In this document: positions 35,383 through 47,704 of the stretch, one piece after another
Layout: each line of letters starts with the position of its first letter
How positions within the stretch are numbered: position 1 is the first letter of the stretch
DNA from: Phaffia rhodozyma
Lineage: Eukaryota; Basidiomycota; Tremellomycetes; Cystofilobasidiales; Mrakiaceae
DNA length: 64,000 nucleotides
Assembly: GCA_014706385.1 (NCBI GenBank)
Contig: JACGZH010000002.1
Coordinates: 124,001-188,000 of the forward strand
Direction: 5' to 3'
Program-made: the position numbers and the translations under genes
The notes under the pieces: generated by a model
Seen by the model: only the letters and a program-made list of their open reading frames with translations
Told to the model about the DNA's origin: nothing
The model's database searches: none

Positions 35383-36939
35383 ATGGAAAAGGGTGAAGAT
35401 GCGCAAAATCTTTTAGCGGATCTCGAAGAGGTTGAGCGTCAGTTGGGCTTCATCAGTAACCAAGTTGGTGACCACGGGATGAGTATCAAGAGGCGTGAAG
35501 AACTAAAGTCTGATGAAGCAGATTTAAATCATGTTTGTCATTTTTTCTTTGACTGTTGGTTTGAATCGTGATCATGATCAGGCCTGTTTTTTACTCTTGT
35601 CTTTGTTTGTGCCCACCCGCATCTCTAAACCAAGTCGCGATCCCAGTTCCAGTCGCTTGAAGCCCAGTTTGACACGAAACAAGAGAAAGATCCTGGGGAA
35701 AACCGACAACCAACACACCCACCCATTGAGGATTCAGGCAGACTGGCATTTGATGGGTTCTCTGCATTCTTATCGATCCATGGTCCTCTCTTGGAAGGTT
35801 CCTTCTCATCAGAGAATGTTGGGATAACTCAAAACGATGAAATTGAAGGAATGGTAGAGAGGGACGGAGACAGAGGAGAACTAGACCAGGCGTTCGCTAC
35901 GTACCTTCTTCCTGATCAGCCTGAGTGCGTCTCGGGTCGTGACGAGAATTTCCACGGGCACGAAGTCGATTTGAAGGGCGATGTGGAGAAGGAGGAGAGG
36001 TATGACGATTCGGGATATGCATCGATCTCTTTCGATTCAAGTTCTGATCACAGTCCTGATTTCAACTATCCCTCATCCTCGTCACTTTCTTTGATGAAAG
36101 CAACTTCTTCCTCGTCTTCTGTTGAATTCTCGAGGCCAGAGACGAAGGCGAATGTCGCGCCAGAGCCGCTTGTTCGTCCAAAGCCAAGATCGAGCGAGTT
36201 TTTCCGACAAGTGTTACGACGGGAGCACAACCGTGTTCTTTGTAATACTCAACAACACCGCCGAACGGTCACTAATTCTCAGTTATCTAATCTTGCCTAT
36301 TCATCCCGCGCAGAGGATGATAACCATGTTGAGGACGAGAGAGCGCGAGATGACGTGGAGAAAGCTTCAACACCACTACCTGACGCATTCCAGTCGGTCT
36401 CTATAATCAACCCACCAGATCTACGACTCAAACCCCTGACGACTACTACAGACAGCTCTTACCTCGCTAAACCATGGTTCTACTTTGGCCAACCACCTCC
36501 TTCTCGGAGTGGGCCAACTCGTAAGATCCTTCCGCTTCCTGTGCGCGCTCCGCCGGGTCCATGGTTGAATCCGAGACCATTCAGACGAAACATTCGGGGA
36601 GGGGGTTCTTATGGGTCTTGGTTGAGGTCGAGTCAGATGAAGGGAGACAAAGGCCACGGGAAGGAACCAGAAGAAAATGAATCTAGTTGGGGTGTCAAGA
36701 CCAGAAAGTCGAAAGGCGATGATCAAAAGCAGGCTTTATCGTTATCCTCAGCGTCAGAGCCGAATTTAAAGAAGAAGATAAGTACGAACTTGGACATGGA
36801 CGTAGGAATGGAAGTAGGTACGGATCTGGAAGTGAAAGTTGAGATGCTCAAGGCCGACATTGAGTATGGAGGAGATCCCGTGATGTTCGCGACTTTGAAT
36901 ATCCTTGGTGAGAGGTTCCCTTGGGGTTGGGAGTGTTAG
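35383..36939 (+). CDS. hypothetical disordered protein with N-terminal coiled coil
   Basis: No recognised family. Two exons (35383-35532 and 35647-36939, phase 0) give about 480 aa. The N-terminal 70 residues look like a coiled coil (LLADLEEVERQLGFI, RREELKSDEADLNHFQSLEA). The middle is acidic and Ser-rich (DDSGYASISFDSSSDHSPDF). It is followed by SSEFFRQVLRREHNRVLCNT and a Pro/Gly/Arg-rich part (GPWLNPRPFRRNIRGGGSYG). The end is more ordered: VEMLKADIEYGGDPVMFATL then NILGERFPWGWEC. The long open second exon and the consistent splice phase support a real gene. The function is unknown. Confidence 0.6.
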
Positions 36940-37498
36940 TCCATTTCAAGTCCTTTGCGTTCTTCGTCTTCCTCTCTTCCTTCTCATTCTCTGTCGGCTT
37001 CCCTGTCTTCCTCGTTCTTGCTGGTTTCTCTCTCTTCTTGGGGGTTCATAGTGTGAAAGTGGCTGGGGATCAGTATATATAAAGGTGTTTGATGAATCTT
37101 TTCTCTCTTCTTTTGGGTTTTATTTTCTCGGCTTTGTCCTTCCCTATGACCATCGTTCTGTGATTGATTTTATAATAGTCTGTTCTAGACACTTGACAGA
37201 TATGATATATCAAAGGTAGTCAAAGAAGAGTGCACATGAGGCAGCCGTGAAATAAGAAAGCACTGAGTAAGAAAGAAAGAATGCCTCGGTTTATTATGGA
37301 GAAGATGAGAAAAAGGATGCATTCTACAGACGAGGATTATACCATTAAGTCAATGAGAGAAGTTATTTGGAAGATGAGAGAAAGTTTTCAAGGACTCAGG
37401 ACAAAATAACATGCGATATAGGGATAGATTTGCAAAGTATGGATGAAGAAAAGGACAAGAGGAGGGAACAGTGAGGTGAAGAAGATTGAGGAGACAAA
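36940..37498. other. convergent 3' intergenic region
   Basis: T-rich then A/G-rich sequence between the orphan gene stop and the inositol oxygenase stop. No gene is recognised. Confidence 0.5.
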
Positions 37499-38880
37499 CT
37501 ACCAGTTAATCTTGTCCGGGAAGAATTTGGCGATAAGTTCCAAGTAGTATGGCTTTAACTCTTCTTTGACTGGTATCGAGTCAGACTGATCATACAGGTC
37601 GTCTGCTTAGTCTGAGAACCTAGAGAAGAAAGGGAACTAGGAAATGAATTGATTCGAGAAAGAGGAGAGAGGCGCACCTTAGAATACAAATCATAAGGGT
37701 TGAAAGCCAATACGTCTTTTAACGCCTCCTTGTCCTCATCTGACTCGAAGTAGGTGTACGCCCTCTCTCTATGCCATGGGTAGAACGAATGGAATCGGAT
37801 CATATGAAGCGCTGCTTTCGGGAGAGTGGATTGTTCTTTCATCACATGGTACTGTTAGTATGATGGGATCATATCATCAGCGCTGTAACGAGGGGAAGAG
37901 AACAAAACAAAGCTAGGTGTTGGGACTCACAAGATATTCGTCATGGCCCCAGCTGAGCATCAACTCGCTCAACCCACAGGCAGGCTTGTAAATTCCGTAC
38001 TTTGTGGAATATATCGGGTGATTTATATCTGGATTCGCTTCGAACGTATCTGGGTATACAACATGTTCAAGCGGAACCTTGCAACCGACCACAAACGTAT
38101 CACCCACTACGTCCCATTGACCTTCCGAGCCTATCAACGTCAAACCGTTAAGGCGCGCGAATGTAAAAAAGGTTTCAGCCAAGCAGAAACAAAGGTAATG
38201 GGACAATATCGAAGAGAAAGAAATAAGGCGAACCGAAAAAGTACAAAAGTTTGCCGAGATCATGTATTAGCCCGGTGACCTGCATCCACTCTGGTTTTCC
38301 ATCCTTCCTGATAGCCTCTGCTGTTTGAAGAAGATGTTGAATTTGAGTGTTATCTGTATCTGGATCGGAAGCGTCTATGAGGGTGTTGAGTAGTTCCATG
38401 GCTTCCCAGATGGAGAGCGTCGCTCTAGGCTTCGCGAACGCTTCCTTCCGTGCTTCGATATTGTACTCCACCGTCTGCTTTGTGTGTTGCTCACTGAAAC
38501 GAGAGAACAATCAATGAGATATCCTTGTACTATACGCCTATGCTGAAGAAAAAATACATCGGACGCACCGATAGAAGTTTTTGGGAGTCTCGTTCTCATC
38601 AGCGAAGTGTCTGAAGCTACTGTGGTCCTTTTCAGCGTCAAACTGGGAGGCGGCGTAGGCGTTCTGTTCTGCCTCTTCGGCCTGCTGACATTGCCATAAT
38701 TTCCCAACGTTGATGGCGTCAATATTATCAGATCTGTTTGTGAAATAATTAGAAATGAGAAAACGAAAGTTCAGCGATCAGGTTGATGTCATATACAGTC
38801 AAAGACGAATGGACGAACACCTGATCGAATCGCCTTCCGACAGGATCATCTTCTCGAACATAATTCTGGACAGAGAGCAT
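37499..38880 (-). CDS. myo-inositol oxygenase
   Basis: Cytosolic non-heme di-iron enzyme cleaving myo-inositol to D-glucuronate, the first step of inositol catabolism. It starts MLSVQNYVREDDPVGRRFDQ at 38880. Family blocks in order: SSFRHFADENETPKNFYREQ, HTKQTVEYN, LLNTLIDASDPDTDNTQIQH, then LQTAEAIRKDGKPEWMQVTG. The HD iron-binding motif is LIHDLGKLLYFFG. Then GQWDVVGDTFVVGC, LSELMLSWGHDEYL, LHMIRFHSFYPWHRERAYTY and FNPYDLYSK. The C-terminus is AKFFPDKINW. It has several short introns. The length and the H/D ligands fit the family throughout. The 1.5 kb upstream is non-coding as far as I can see, allowing a large promoter. Confidence 0.93.
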
Positions 38881-40416
38881 GGTGAGGGTGTTGTGAAGAT
38901 GTTTTGCGCTTGTGGAGAGTTGAGATAGACTGTGACTTGTGTGCTTTGGTACGTATCTGTGACAGGGAAATCGGTTTAAGAATAAGTTTTAGAATACGCA
39001 AACGAAGTAGAGGGGGTTTATGTATGCCTTCCAACTGATTCGCTTTCCAAAAGCCCCAATATTGTCGTGAAGAATCATCTTGGCATTCTTAAAATTGCTC
39101 TCTGCTGAGGTGCGAAAATGTATCAGAGATAAAAGTATGAGTCTGAACGAGTTCAAGGCACAGTATCTCTAATTTGATCAGTGCGGATGAAACCCGTTGG
39201 ATGGGACTGAACCACGCTTCGCCCCATAGCTAAAGGAAAATAGATGATGCAGTAACATCCACCAAGTTAGAAGGATATCTGTAGACCGGGTAAGTCATAG
39301 AAAGACCTCTGTATATTGTTCATTTTTAGTGATTCCCGCTCATCGGAAAGATCAGTTATGCCTATTATCATCAGAGTGAGCAAGACGGGTCAGCGATGGA
39401 GAGTTCTTTGTCGTATCTAGTGTAAGTGAGTGATTGGGATGCGCAAAGCGGACGTAACCCCGAAAGGCGGACATGAGTTCGCCCGGTGAACTCGGCCCGG
39501 TCGGATCGGCAAAGGTCCTGCGCGTTTGCTAGACATACGATAGGCCGGATAGTATGAGACCACTATAACAAGAGAAACATCAGCATCAGCGCCGGAATTC
39601 TTGGTCTTCGGCCAGAGACTGATGGTGAGCTCGATAGCAGCAGCTTCTCTGACATTGAGATTGACGCTTTCGATGACGATGTCTGTCTGTTTGTGTTCTT
39701 CGGTCGGGTGGTTTTCGATTTCGCCCTTACACCTCCTTGAAGCGTTCAAGGCTGGTTTAAATCAGATCGCGCCTTTGCACCTCCAGAAAAGTTCACACAT
39801 CTCTATACGACCCTCTAGGCGCGTCTATTCATGTAAAAGATTTATCTGTTGTCTATCCCTAGTTACGTTGTATTTGATATGTCAGTTTTTATCGGATTTT
39901 TTGACCAACCGTCCGCTTTTTATTGTGTGGAAATCATTTCATCAAGATGAACCCTAACAGTGAGACACGCGAATATTCTGTTCTCTCGTAGGAAATGTAG
40001 GTGATCGTCGTTCTCGATCACCTTTGGATTCGTCTGACTTTCAAGCAGCATCGGATTGAGGAAATTTTCTGCATATGCGAGAGATATATAGTAGGTAAAA
40101 AAACATCGTCGATACCAAAAGCAGGAACAAGGATGTGGACAAAGAGCCAGAGGGACAAGCAATTGCATTTGACATCGAACAAAAACAGGAAGTTATCGGA
40201 ACACGAAGAAAACAACAGAAAGGAAATTTGACGGAGAACCAAGAGCTGAAGGAACAAATCTGACAAGATGAGAGATAAAAGCTTGATGATTTGACAAGGA
40301 GAGGAAGAATAAGAGATATGTCAAGGGAAAAATAGAGACAACGTATGATGCGGATTTAGACAGATGTCCTGTAGGAAAGGTTCCAGATACACATGTCAAG
40401 CAACAAAACTAGTCAG
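38881..40416. other. 1.5-kb intergenic region upstream of inositol oxygenase
   Basis: Lies between the inositol oxygenase start (-) and the LSB5 stop (-). It is largely without features. One minus-strand frame (39417-39749) has a plausible composition (LNVREAAAIELTISLWPKTK) but no recognisable domain. No repeat or RNA gene is evident. Confidence 0.4.
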
Positions 40417-42988
40417 TCAAGGGGTTCCCAAATCCAAAGATATGTCTGAGAAGAGACCGCACCACTCCTTCCTGGACCTCGAGTCAATTTCCGGTTCCCT
40501 CTCTTGGACTTGATCAAAGAACGGGTCCGCAAATGGATCTTCGTTGGCCTGCCCCTGTGAGTCCAACAGATTGCCTACCGCTCCCTCGTCCAGACTCCCG
40601 TAAGAGTAATCGTGGTTGTACTCTGCACCAGCAGAGTGAGACGGCCGTCGCGATCGAGCTCGAAGTTGGAAATCATCATCCGATGAGTCGTAATCTGTAA
40701 GATCAGATCCAGAGTCTACGATCTGAGTTGGGGGGTAACGAGAATAACCAACATCGGTCGGTCCAATCGGAGGAGGAAGGTTCTGTCTTCTGTACATCCA
40801 TGGTAATTGACAGAGACATACCGCGCAACATGTTAAGATTTATAAATTCATGTTTTCCAGATGAAAAGAGAGAAGAGAAGGAAACGAACCCTCCAGAGAA
40901 ATCCAAGCCTCTTAACTCATCGGCACCAGTACCCGTCGGAGTCCTAGAGATCGAGCTTCTGCTGACCTGCCTCTGGATGGCCATTCTTTGTTTGGTCTGA
41001 AGCTTCATCAGTTCTCCCTCTCGCTGTTCATTCTGCAACTTCTGAGCTGCCATTCGGGCCGTCAAGCCATCCTCATCACCTCCACTCTCACCACGATTTG
41101 CAGGGTTCGGCGTGGGTGGGCTCGAATCGTCTGAGTCTTGAGATGCGGGTTTGGACATCTGGTCGATAATGTATAGAGCGACGGGTCAAAAAAAATATTC
41201 AAACAACAAGTGACGGTTTGAAAGACATCTGGCTAACCTTATCGTAGAGCTGCAAAGCGGTGATGATTGACTCATTGGTTGAGAGCAAGGTTCCGATGTA
41301 CTCTTCATCTTCAACCAACTTCAGTATTCAAGGTTGAACATGAATTCAGGAATCAGCAGGCCAGATGCACGGGAAAGAAGAAGTACAGAATACACAGACC
41401 TGAATATATCGAATAACTTTCCTCCTCAACAACTTAGATTCTTCCAGATACTTCTGCACTCTGCTGTTCTCCGTGATAGACTCAGTTTCTCTATTAACGA
41501 GCTGTTGTATAGATATACAAGGTTTTGATAAAAACAACCAATTAATGTGTGCTAGTCTCTAAACATAGATGCCGAGTAGCAAATTCGACTGACTCTGATG
41601 GCGTTGATCAGATTGTTGGCTGCTTGTGAAGCAGAAGCAACAGTTTGAAGGATTATCGGTTTCTCCTACATAAGGCAAGATCGGTATACAAAAAAATCAG
41701 CGAGTAGTGTGAGCGCAAAAAAGGGAATGTTTACTGACCTTTTCGAAATTGAAAGGAGGCCTCTTGGGGCCGGTTGCGCCTCCACTTCCAGCATCCTTCT
41801 TATTACCTGCAGCCGCCTTGGCAGCCCTAAGCTTCTCTAACGCATTGATTTTTTCTTCTCTAGATTTCAAGTCTCGCTCTCTTCGTTCCATCTCCTTTCG
41901 CTGCCTCTCCTCAGCATCTTTTCTCGCCTGCTCTTTAGCAGCCTCGAGTTTTCGCATGGCTACATCGGCCAGTCGGGTGGACTCCTGTGCTTTAGACTCT
42001 GTTATAGATCGAAAGTTTCAACAACGACATGACGTATTAGAGTAAGCATACCATTGACTGACGACAGAGGTATAATTTAAATAAATAAAAAACATACCGG
42101 CCCGAGCGGCAGCAGCAGCTTTAGGAGAAGGATCCCAAGAGTGGTCCTCCCAGAGCCCATCATCCCTCAAAGTAGGTTTAGTAGGTACTGTAGGCTCGAC
42201 TACGGCCCCAAGGGCGAGCGATCCTCTCCTGGAGGGATTTGCTCCTTGACCTCCATGTCCGCCTGCACACTCTGCATAGAGTGTTGAAACTCTCCTGAAA
42301 GCAGTATCACCTTCGTCACTTTGAACCTTCCATCCTTTCAAAACCCATAAAACTCTCCTTCTGACTTCTGGATCAGCGTGCGAATCTTTGGCCGTCTCTT
42401 TGAGACGCTCGAGAAGTTGAGGAGAGGTAGCGAATGACTTTGGGAACGTCCGGGAGTTCTCTGAGAGGGCATTAAGGAGTGTAAGTGCTCGAAGTTGTCG
42501 ATGTACGGATCCGTATTTGAGCTTCTTTCGGATCGCTCGGGCAGCCTCTGTAGATCCTTCGGGTTGGATGTCGCTTCATGAATTCAATGTGACGAAAACT
42601 TCATGAGTTTGTGATCGTTGAGCATCTTTGAGCCGAAACTCGAGTGGTACATACACTGATTCGACAAGCTCTGCTACTCCATCCAGCTCGTCTCTAGCAT
42701 AGTTATCGTTGGTCAGGATTTCGATCCAGTCAGTAACCGAGCTCTTTTGATCGATTAACAAGAAGGGGCAAATATTGATATAGAAAAGCCAAGATATGAC
42801 AGAAAAGGAAAATTATCAGCCCTCAGTTAACATTGAGGAGAAAAGAGATGGGAGATGAAATTGGCGATTGAACGATCGACGATCGATCTTTTTTTCCTGG
42901 ATATAGATCAACCTACATGAGCTTTCTCTGCTGTAAGAGTATTGAACAGCTTGATTCCTGCCTTTATTTTTACCCCTGCGGTAGACAT
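40417..42988 (-). CDS. LSB5: Lsb5-like VHS-GAT endocytic adaptor
   Basis: Cortical actin/endocytosis adaptor. It starts MSTAGVKIKAGIKLFNTLTA. A VHS/ENTH-like superhelix follows, with VTDWIEIL, AARAIRKKLKYGSVHRQLRA and LTLLNALSENSRTF. It continues through KDSHADPEVRRRVLWVLKGW. Next come a linker with WEDHSWDPSPKAAAAARA and a long charged coiled coil (LEAAKEQARKDAEERQRKEM). A GAT-like three-helix region follows, with VNRETESITENSRVQKYLEE and TLLSTNESIITALQLYDK. The order VHS, coiled coil, GAT fits fungal Lsb5. The C-terminus is acidic with DPFADPFFDQ, resembling DPF motifs that bind adaptor ear domains, consistent with endocytosis. It is cut by about nine introns. It diverges from the S-formylglutathione hydrolase gene with 243 bp between starts. 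Confidence 0.8.
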
Positions 42989-43231
42989 GATGAGAGTTGA
43001 TGCTGCTTCGGAACGGTTGTATGAATGATGATTGTCAGACGTCTCTTCCGAGCTTTGGCTTATCGCTGGAGACCCGGATGCGACTAAACTTATTACGTAA
43101 TCAAGATCTCATTACGTCATCTTGGCTAGTCGCTCTGACTGTCTTCTAGTTCCACTTATGCTTCCGACACCAACATCACCATCGTCACCATCATCAATAA
43201 CATTCGGTCTGCCATATCTTTATCACGTAAC

Positions 43232-44649
43232 ATGCTCTCCAAAGTCTCGTCCAATAAAGCATTCGGAGGGTCTCTCACTAAATATAAGTTCGCTGTACGT
43301 TTCCTGTTGTTGTATATGTCTACTCAAGAGGTACATAGGTATCGATCGGGCTTTCTGACCCCTCCTTTTCGTCTCGTATTCATAGTCCAAATCTTTAGGA
43401 GGTCTCGACACTCAATTCAACGTCTTCATTCCTTCCGAGGCTAGTGAAGAAAGCCCCGCTCCCACACTTTTCTGGCTCTCTGGACTCACCTGTAACGAAG
43501 ATACTGGGTAAGTATCCGAATCAGAGCTTTACTTAAACCTATACGGTTTTCGATCTCACGTTCCGTGTCGATTTATGTAATGTTTTCGTACTAGTCCCTG
43601 GAAATCTGGTATTCTACGAGCGGCAGCTGAGCACAAGTTGGCTGTCATCTTCCCAGATACTTCTCCCCGAGGAGCCGGGATTGAAGGTGAGGAAGATGAT
43701 TGGGATTTTGGTACTGGTGCGTCTCAGATTGCCTTCTCCCTCCGAAGTCTTCAGACAAGAGTCTTTTTTTTAACGCAGTCATCTCCACAGGTGCCGGGTT
43801 CTACCTGAACGCTACTTCTGAAAAGTACAAAAAGAACTACAACATGTACGATTTGATCACCAAGGAGCTGCCTGAGGAGATCTCTAAGGCTGAGCTTGCT
43901 GTCGATCCCAAAGTTCGTCCGAAAGAGATCACTTTTTTCTCTTCTCGACAAAAGTCTGATTACTTTCCTCGGACGGTTGGCTTTTTTTCCTCATCACTCA
44001 CACATCGAAATCCAGAAAGTATCACTGATCGGACACTCGATGGGAGGGCATGGCGCTTTGACGATCTATCTCAAGTCTCCTACACTTACATACAAGTCGT
44101 CCTCTGCCTTTTCTCCTATCGCGTGAGTTCATCCTGCCTCTACCTTGGCATTCACTTTGTGTGGCGCATTAGATTATTGACTCGCTCTCATCGATGCTGA
44201 AAGGAATCCAACCGTGGTTCCATGGGGCGAGAAAGCTTTCAAAGGTTACCTTGCCTCCCCTGAGAAGGAAGCTGCTCAATGGGATGCGTCCTCTCTTCTT
44301 CCTACTGCTTCCTCTGAACATGATCACAAGCTCAACATTTTGATCACGTACGGAACGGCCGATGACTTCTATAAGCAGGGTCAACTCAGGCCGGAAACAT
44401 TTAAGAAGACAGCTAGAGAAAAAGGATGGGGTGAGGAGCAAGTCAAGGTCGAGGCACAAGAGGGATATGACCACAGCTACTACTTTGTAAGATCTCATTT
44501 CTCTCGTTGCTCTTCCAATTCAATGTGAACTTGCGAACTTGTTTAGTGAATCTCACATGACTCATCTTTTGACCTGCTCGCCATATCAGATCTCATCTTT
44601 TATCGACCAACACATCGCTTTCCATGCCAAATTCCTCAACAGCACTTAA
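43232..44649 (+). CDS. S-formylglutathione hydrolase (esterase D)
   Basis: Cytosolic serine hydrolase converting S-formylglutathione to formate and glutathione, the second step of glutathione-dependent formaldehyde detoxification. It starts [20 protein letters not shown]. Family blocks: [40 protein letters not shown] and [20 protein letters not shown]. The nucleophile elbow is [16 protein letters not shown]. Then [20 protein letters not shown], the acid residue in [14 protein letters not shown], and the catalytic His in [14 protein letters not shown]. The C-terminus is HAKFLNST. All three triad residues are present. It has seven or more short introns; one uses a GTTCGT donor at 43913. Confidence 0.95.
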
Positions 44650-45080
44650 ATCATATGGTTTCTCTTGCACATATGTGGCGGCTTCAGCAGGGGCTTTGTC
44701 CATAACGATACTGTATCAATGACCGCTTTCTACGTTTGTCGAATGTTCGAAAAATGAAGAGATTCATGAATCTGCGTGTATAATTGACCCCTTTCAAATC
44801 GACTGTTTGATATGTATGCCAAAGAAATCAGGACGTGGATGTTCTTGTTTAGCCAACGCATCACATCATGACTTGAGAATCGTAAAGTTCATTTTCTCCT
44901 TCGCGGCTTTTTACATCGATACATTCCAATTAGTTCATTCACAAGTCATCCGAGTTTTAGGTTCTCTATTTGAAAGTACAGGATGAGACGCGTATGTCTC
45001 ATCGCCGAGTTCTTCTGATTCTTATATACTGTCGATTGATTCTTTTGAATATCCTTTATTGGAGTGGTGAAACAAGTCGA
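44650..45080. other. convergent 3' intergenic region
   Basis: AT-rich sequence between the S-formylglutathione hydrolase and GET1 stop codons. No gene or repeat is recognised. Confidence 0.5.
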
Positions 45081-46102
45081 TCAATCCAGATCCAACGGAG
45101 GAGTGTAATCTTCCACTTTAGTAGATTGCTTCTCCTTCGGTAGGGTGGCATTGAAGCCCTGAGCCGATTCTTCAGCGCCAAGATGATGAGAATAGTACAT
45201 GGAAAGTTAGCCCAACATATCGCACGATGCAAGAGTGAGAGATAGGTCAAAAAAAACTTACGGCCAAAAGATGCAGGAGAAGCACCAGCTTCTGGCGTGA
45301 CTGCAGCTGGGATAGGAACCACAAGGTCCTTTCCGATTTCTTCGACGTATTTAATTGTTCGCTTGCAGATCATGCACCATGCAGCTGAAGAGATTGAGCC
45401 TGAGTAATAGTAGTTTGCGAAAAGATAGAAGTTGATCAGTGTCCTACTGAAAACCACGGATTCGAAGAGATCAGAGCACATCAAAGGAGGATTCACTGAC
45501 CACGAGGAGCAAACGGTGCGCTGAACCACCAAGCAAATCCTGGTGCAAGCCATCCGGAAGGAAGCCAGAACACCGGTTGCTTTCGATACCACCAAACAAT
45601 GATAAACTGGAGACCGGTGGTAAAGAACCAAAGTGAGGATGAGATGGTTTTGGAAAATGTGCTCTTAGAGTTCGAAAGCGTAGAGTCTGAGGGTAGTATA
45701 ACAGATAAGTAAGATTGGACACAATCAAGGCCAAAGCGTGAAGAGAACAAGGACGAACTGCATTTCTCGAGCTCAGCGATCGATTTATCCAGCTTTCTTC
45801 TCAACTTTGCCCATTTGGAAAATTCATCCTGCGAACTCGTGCGATCCAGTTCGAGTTTGGTAGTCAAGACTTCCTTTTTGAGCGATCGCTGCTGGTTGAT
45901 AAGAGGCCCTTGAGCAAAGAACTGGTAGGCCGAGAAGAGCTTTGAGAGAGAAACAACGGTAAGTCGTGTTTTACGCGAAGAATATCTATTTGATAGACAA
46001 GAAACATATAAATCTTACCAAATCGACCAAGAGAGATTTCCCAACCCAGTTGAGGATCTCTGTAGAGAGTACAAGAGCGAAGAGAAGGAATGCGAGTTCC
46101 AT
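45081..46102 (-). CDS. GET1: GET complex subunit Get1 (WRB/CAML-receptor type)
   Basis: ER membrane receptor subunit for tail-anchored protein insertion (Get1-Get2 with the Get3 ATPase). It starts MELAFLLFALVLSTEILNWV, the first membrane helix with a lumenal N-terminus. The cytosolic coiled coil that contacts Get3 follows: KKEVLTTKLELDRTSSQDEF then SKWAKLRRKLDKSIAELEK. TSSQDEFxKWAKLRRKxDK is the family signature. Two more membrane helices surround ISSSLWFFTTGLQFIIVWWY and FWLPSGWLAPGFAWWFSAPF. The hydrophilic tail includes WCMICKRTIKYVEEIG and ends DYTPPLDLD. About 240 aa are estimated from five exons. Confidence 0.92.
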
Positions 46103-46297
46103 GCTGAGGTCTGTTGTTTTGGCAAACGAAATCGGCAGTGAGCATGAGAGATGGGGGATGAAGAGCAGAGAGTGAGACACTTAAGTGACATATTTGAATT
46201 CATGTAAGTCAAGTCCTGTTCTTGCAAATCCCAGCCCAGATAGGTCCCCTCATTGATCGACGACACATTCATATACGAACAAGCCAAGAGAGAAGCC
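46103..46297. promoter_or_regulatory. 195-bp bidirectional promoter, GET1 / CAX4
   Basis: Inferred from geometry: the GET1 start (46102, minus) and CAX4 start (46298, plus) face away from each other across 195 bp. Both products act in the ER membrane. No specific operator was identified. Confidence 0.45.
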
Positions 46298-47428
46298 ATG
46301 CTGAACAGTACACCATCCTCGCTAGCCGTACTGGAGCTAAGCCAAGTGACCTGTAGGTACAGAATTTATGGCCTTTCTTTCTCTATATGTATACTCATCC
46401 TCTGGATATTTTTTTTGGGATTGAATTGAAACTCGGACAGATAACCCATCGGACCCGGTGTCTCATGTGCTGGCCATCTTAACACTCTCCCCAATTATGG
46501 TCATCCCGGCATATCTCGTCGCGTTTGTGTTTGAAAGAGAAGCAACGGTGCTCAACATGTTAGCCGGCCAAGTAGGTCATTTCTTCTATCCACATCACCA
46601 TGTATAAACGATGATGTCATAGAGAGGGCTCTTGAGACTGAACATTTCTGATACGATATTTGAAGCTCAGCTCATCAATGAGGCTTTCAGCTGGGTGTTG
46701 AAGCAAAATATCAAGGCAGAAAGACCTTACGGTGAGTCTGATTAACTGGCTTGTAGATGGAATCAAAGTCGTTTTTGTTGTCTAATCAGCCTTTGATTGC
46801 CTGGTCGTCCACAGCTAACATCGGCTCAGGGAGTAAGTGCGCATCATTCAAGCTCATCTAGTCTAATTAAGAGCTAAAACTTTGGCTGCACAACGTTCAG
46901 ATGCCTCTCCATCTTCCCACGCTCAATTTTTTGGATACCTTTTCACCTTCTTGCTTGTCGTGTTGACTCAGGTTCAGACGTCTCCAAAGAGCTGGACTGA
47001 TGAACAGAAAACACTCTGGTGGTGGAAGCGCCTGATCGTCTTAGTTGGGACAGCGATTTGGTCATTCTTGCTTTGCTTCAGTCGGTATGTGATAATCTCT
47101 TTGTTCGTGATCCATCCCAAAACCTTAGCTGAACCAAGACGTTTTGTTCAGATGGTATCTTTACTACCATACTACATCTCAAGTGTATTTTGGGTTCTTC
47201 CTCGGCGTGGTCTTTGCACTTGTCTGGGCTAGCATAACCGAGGTTTCTCCTCGATTGAGCCCTGAAGGCCTGGCTGGAATATCAAGAAGATGGGTCGTCC
47301 ATACTCTTCTGGGCTCTTGGCCTCTGAAGTATCTGGAGGTTGGCGACCGGTGGGAGGCTGGCAAGGATGGATGGGAGAAATTTGGCGGTCGACCGGGAGG
47401 AAACGGATCAGAAAGAAAAGAGGATTGA
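46298..47428 (+). CDS. CAX4: dolichyldiphosphatase (PAP2 family)
   Basis: ER lumenal-facing phosphatase that recycles dolichyl pyrophosphate for N-glycosylation. It starts MLNSTPSSLAVLELSQVTYN, then PSDPVSHVLAILTLSPIMVI, a membrane helix. PAP2 motif 1 is the region WVLKQNIKAERPY. Motif 2 is GSGNASPSSHAQFFGYLF (family PSSH). Motif 3 is SR...YLYYHTTSQVYFGFFLG (family SRxxLxxHTxxQ). Four to five hydrophobic helices are seen. The C-terminal blocks WVVHTLLGSWPLKYLEV match the family. Motif 2 is reached through a short exon just after 46801. The ending is hydrophilic (GGNGSERKED). Confidence 0.88.
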
Positions 47429-47704
47429 ATTCAAAAGATCATGAATGTTCTTCCATCAATGACTAGAGTCGACGAACACTTACGGAGTATGTTGATACAA
47501 AAACCCAAGATAAAACAAGGGAAGACTCGGAAGGTGACTAACCAGTGTCAGTCCGGCTTTCAACTGGCCGGGTCCGGGCTCATCCGGCCCATCATTTCTT
47601 TCAAAAGACCCGATTTTCTAGGTTACGATACATCATCCTCCGCTAACGCACATCAGACGTCAACCCACTTTTTAAAAATTCTCTCTTGAGCCATAAGAAT
47701 CACA

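Noticed and set aside
46015..46299. A 94-codon minus-strand frame overlapping GET1 exon 1
   Set aside because: The GET1 start at 46102 in another frame gives the proper first membrane helix. The longer frame has no domain and would leave no promoter for CAX4.
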